Of a stretch of DNA of 64,000 nucleotides, positions 61,913 through 64,000 are shown one piece after another. The notes under the pieces are model-generated. The model was given only the letters and a program-made list of their open reading frames with translations, was not told where the DNA came from and searched no databases. How positions within the stretch are numbered: position 1 is the stretch's first letter; each line of letters begins with the position of its first letter. The translations under genes and the position numbers were made by a program. Origin of the DNA: Georgenia satyanarayanai (GTDB lineage: Bacteria; Actinomycetota; Actinomycetes; Actinomycetales; Actinomycetaceae); assembly GCF_023715365.1 (NCBI RefSeq), contig NZ_JAMBNZ010000010.1, forward strand, positions 1 through 64,000, given 5' to 3'.

Positions 61913-63310
61913 GTGATCCAGCTCACCGTCGCCCAGCTCGCCCAGGCCGTCGCCGGACGCCCGGTGGGCGTGGACCCCCAGCTCCTCCTCACCGGAGCGG
62001 TCGTCACCGACTCCCGCCTGGCCGGTCCCGGTTCGGTCTTCGTCGCCGTGCGCGGGGAGCGCACCGACGGGCACGACCACGCCGCCGCGGCCCACGCCGC
62101 CGGAGCGGCCGTCGTCGTCGCCGAGCACGCCGTGAACGCCCCGCACGTCCTCGTGGAGGACTCGGTCGCCGCGCTCGGGGAGCTCGCCCGCGAGGTGCTC
62201 GCGCGCCTGCGCGCCGAGGGCTCCTTGCGCGTCGTCGGCCTCACCGGCTCCGTCGGCAAGACGACGACGAAGGACCTGCTCGCGCAGGTGCTCGCCCACG
62301 CCGGGCCCACCGTCGCGCCGCGCGAATCGTTCAACAACGAGATCGGCCTGCCGCTCACCGTCCTCTCGGCCACCCGGGAGACCCGCTACCTCGTCCTCGA
62401 GATGGGGGCCAGCGGCCCTGGGCACATCGACTACCTCACCCGGATCGCCCCGCTGGACGTCGCCGTCGTCCTCGTCGTCGGGCACGCCCACATGGGCGGC
62501 TTCGGGACGATCGACGCCGTCGCCCGCGCCAAGGCCGAGATCGTCGCCGGCCTCCTCCCGGGCGGCACCGCCGTCCTCAACGCCGACGACGCACGCGTGG
62601 CCGCCATGGCCGCCGCCGCGCCGGGGCCGGTGACCTTCTTCGGCCGTGGCGAGGGCACCGAGGTCCGCGCCTCCGACGTCACCCTCGACGCGCAGGCCCG
62701 GCCCTCCTTCGTCCTCCACACCGACGCCTCGGGCGTGCGCACGAGCCACCCGGTGAGCCTCGCGCTCCTCGGTGAGCACCAGGTCTCCAACGCCCTCGCC
62801 GTCGCCGGCGCCGCGCTCGCCCTCGGGCTGGACGCCGGCGCCGTCGCCCACGCGCTGAGCGCTGCCGAGCGCGTCAGCGCGCACCGCATGGCGATCACCC
62901 ACCGGCCCGACGGCGTCGTCGTCCTCGACGACGCCTACAACGCCAACCCCGACTCCATGGCCGCCGCGCTGCGCGCCACGGCGGCGATGCCCGCCCGCCG
63001 CAGGATCGCCGTCGTCGGGGAGATGCTCGAGCTCGGCCACGAGTCCGAGCGCGCCCACGAGGACGTCGGTCGGCTCGCCGCGGAGCTGGGGGTCGACGTC
63101 CTCGTCGCCCTCGGCCCGGCGGGCGAGCCGGTGCGCCGCGGTGCGGGCGAGGGCCCGCAGACCCACTGTCCCGCCGACGCCGATGCCGCCGCGGCCCTTC
63201 TCGACGAGCTCCTCCAGGAGGGCGACCTCGTGCTGCTCAAGGGGTCCAACGGCTCAGGCGTGTGGCGCCTGGCGGAACGGCTGACGCAGGGGGGTGGCGC
63301 CGCGTGGTGA
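61913..63310 (+). CDS. murF: UDP-MurNAc-tripeptide-D-Ala-D-Ala ligase MurF
   Basis: Adds D-Ala-D-Ala to the peptidoglycan precursor. The 465-residue Mur ligase has the N-terminal domain (TDSRLAGPGSVFVAVRGERTDGHD), ATP loop GLTGSVGKTTTKDLL, NEIGLPLTVL, the central AEIVAGLLPGGTAVLNADD and the C-terminal domain DDAYNANPDSMAAAL. NANPDS identifies MurF rather than MurE. GTG 61913 follows GGTGGGGG; GTG 61901 is in frame. The end overlaps mraY by 4 bp. Confidence 0.96.
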   Translation: MIQLTVAQLAQAVAGRPVGVDPQLLLTGAVVTDSRLAGPGSVFVAVRGERTDGHDHAAAAHAAGAAVVVAEHAVNAPHVLVEDSVAALGELAREVLARLRAEGSLRVVGLTGSVGKTTTKDLLAQVLAHAGPTVAPRESFNNEIGLPLTVLSATRETRYLVLEMGASGPGHIDYLTRIAPLDVAVVLVVGHAHMGGFGTIDAVARAKAEIVAGLLPGGTAVLNADDARVAAMAAAAPGPVTFFGRGEGTEVRASDVTLDAQARPSFVLHTDASGVRTSHPVSLALLGEHQVSNALAVAGAALALGLDAGAVAHALSAAERVSAHRMAITHRPDGVVVLDDAYNANPDSMAAALRATAAMPARRRIAVVGEMLELGHESERAHEDVGRLAAELGVDVLVALGPAGEPVRRGAGEGPQTHCPADADAAAALLDELLQEGDLVLLKGSNGSGVWRLAERLTQGGGAAW

Positions 63311-64000
63311 CCGTCCTCGTGGCGGGGGCCACGGCCCTCGTCGTCGCCCTGTTCGGCACCCCGCTGTTCATCCGCTTCCTCACGAAGCGCAACTACGGCC
63401 AGTTCATCCGCCAGGACGGGCCCACCGCGCACTACACCAAGCGTGGCACGCCGACGATGGGCGGCGTCGTCATCATCCTCGCCACCGTCATCGGCTACGG
63501 GATCGCCAACCTCTCGGCGGGGCGCCCGCCCAACGCCTCGGGGCTGCTGCTCCTCTTCCTCATCGTCGGCCTCGGCGTCATCGGATTCGCCGACGACTAC
63601 ATCAAGATCAGCCGGCAGCGCTCGCTCGGCCTACGCGCCCGCTGGAAGATCGTCGGCCAGGCCTTTGTCGGCGTCACCTTCGCGGTCCTCGCGCTCCAGT
63701 TCCCCAACGAGAACTTCCGCACGCCCGGCTCGACCCACATCTCCGGCGTGCGCGACACCTCGATCGACCTCGCCTTCGCCGGCGCGTTCCTGGGGCTCAT
63801 CCTCTTCATCCTCTGGGCGAACTTCCTCATCACCGCGTGGTCCAACGCCGTCAACCTCACCGACGGCCTGGACGGCCTGGCCACCGGTGCCTCGGCGATG
63901 GTCTTCGCGGCCTACACGGTCATCGCGATGTGGCAGTCCAACCAGAACTGCCAGTTCCTCTCCGACCCGAGCGCCGCGTGGTCGGCCTGCTACGAGGTCC
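63307..64000 (+). CDS. mraY: Phospho-MurNAc-pentapeptide translocase MraY (partial, cut by window end)
   Basis: Transfers phospho-MurNAc-pentapeptide to undecaprenyl phosphate to form lipid I. The visible 231 codons show the family opening (TVLVAGATALVVALFGTPLFIRFL), QFIRQDGPTAHYTKRGTPTMGG, the catalytic FADDYIK, and the second acidic site SNAVNLTDGLDGLA. GTG 63307 overlaps the murF stop in the usual GTGA pattern; GTG 63304 is an alternative. The C-terminal third lies beyond the window. Confidence 0.96.
   Translation, partial: MTVLVAGATALVVALFGTPLFIRFLTKRNYGQFIRQDGPTAHYTKRGTPTMGGVVIILATVIGYGIANLSAGRPPNASGLLLLFLIVGLGVIGFADDYIKISRQRSLGLRARWKIVGQAFVGVTFAVLALQFPNENFRTPGSTHISGVRDTSIDLAFAGAFLGLILFILWANFLITAWSNAVNLTDGLDGLATGASAMVFAAYTVIAMWQSNQNCQFLSDPSAAWSACYEV

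Overview
This is a 64 kb stretch of a very GC-rich chromosome, almost certainly from an actinobacterium of the Micrococcales type. The evidence is the strong preference for G/C at third codon positions, frequent GTG starts, stop/start overlaps of 4-8 bp, LexA boxes of the TCGAAC-N4-GTTCGA type, the lexA / LysM gene / nrdR and DUF3046-recA-recX neighbourhoods, a class II HelD, DUF3040 and PAC2 proteins. The genus cannot be fixed from the sequence alone. The content is mainly vertically inherited core genome. No prophage, insertion sequence, CRISPR array, tRNA or rRNA gene was recognised.

Layout. 1-300: intergenic repeats. 316-8064: truB, a CNT nucleoside transporter, ribF, rpsO, pnp and an M16 peptidase. 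8199-9893: dapB and a small soluble Ser/Thr kinase. 9942-14701 (minus): a six-gene, fully overlapping operon built around a quinol-type nitric oxide reductase, with a 4-Cys membrane protein, a slipin (SPFH protein) and three small membrane proteins. 14913-24040: a GNAT acetyltransferase, dapA-rnj, ftsK, capA-like, pgsA-pncC and clgR. 24106-29590 (minus): lhr and nei. 29678-31751: DUF3046, recA and recX. 31790-35033 (minus): gluABCD glutamate uptake. 35124-42851: miaB, miaA, dapF, a methyltransferase (minus), hflX and dinG. 42885-48074: ldh, lexA, an SOS-controlled LysM protein, nrdR, an aldo-keto reductase and serA. 48113-53605: helD, then a three-gene signalling operon (REC-pseudophosphatase, CHASE3 histidine kinase, single-domain response regulator). 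53676-57755: PAC2, cspA, a spermidine-synthase-like protein, dinB and DUF3040. 58131-64000: the start of the division and cell wall cluster (mraZ, rsmH, ftsL, ftsI, murF, mraY), with murE missing from its usual place.

Themes. Three genes of the diaminopimelate pathway (dapB, dapA, dapF) lie apart, each with its own promoter. DNA damage control is concentrated here: recA/recX, lexA with the SOS-controlled LysM protein, dinB, dinG, lhr and nei. RNA processing is represented by pnp, rnj and truB.

Regulation. A striking number of genes carry TANNNT 6-7 bp before the start codon, which implies leaderless mRNAs. Two dispersed intergenic repeat families and several long perfect hairpins mark gene ends. 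The most unusual items are the nitric oxide reductase/slipin operon, the response regulator whose SpoIIE-type phosphatase domain has lost its metal ligands, a palindromic -10 element serving two divergent genes, the absence of murE, and a recX without a standard start codon.
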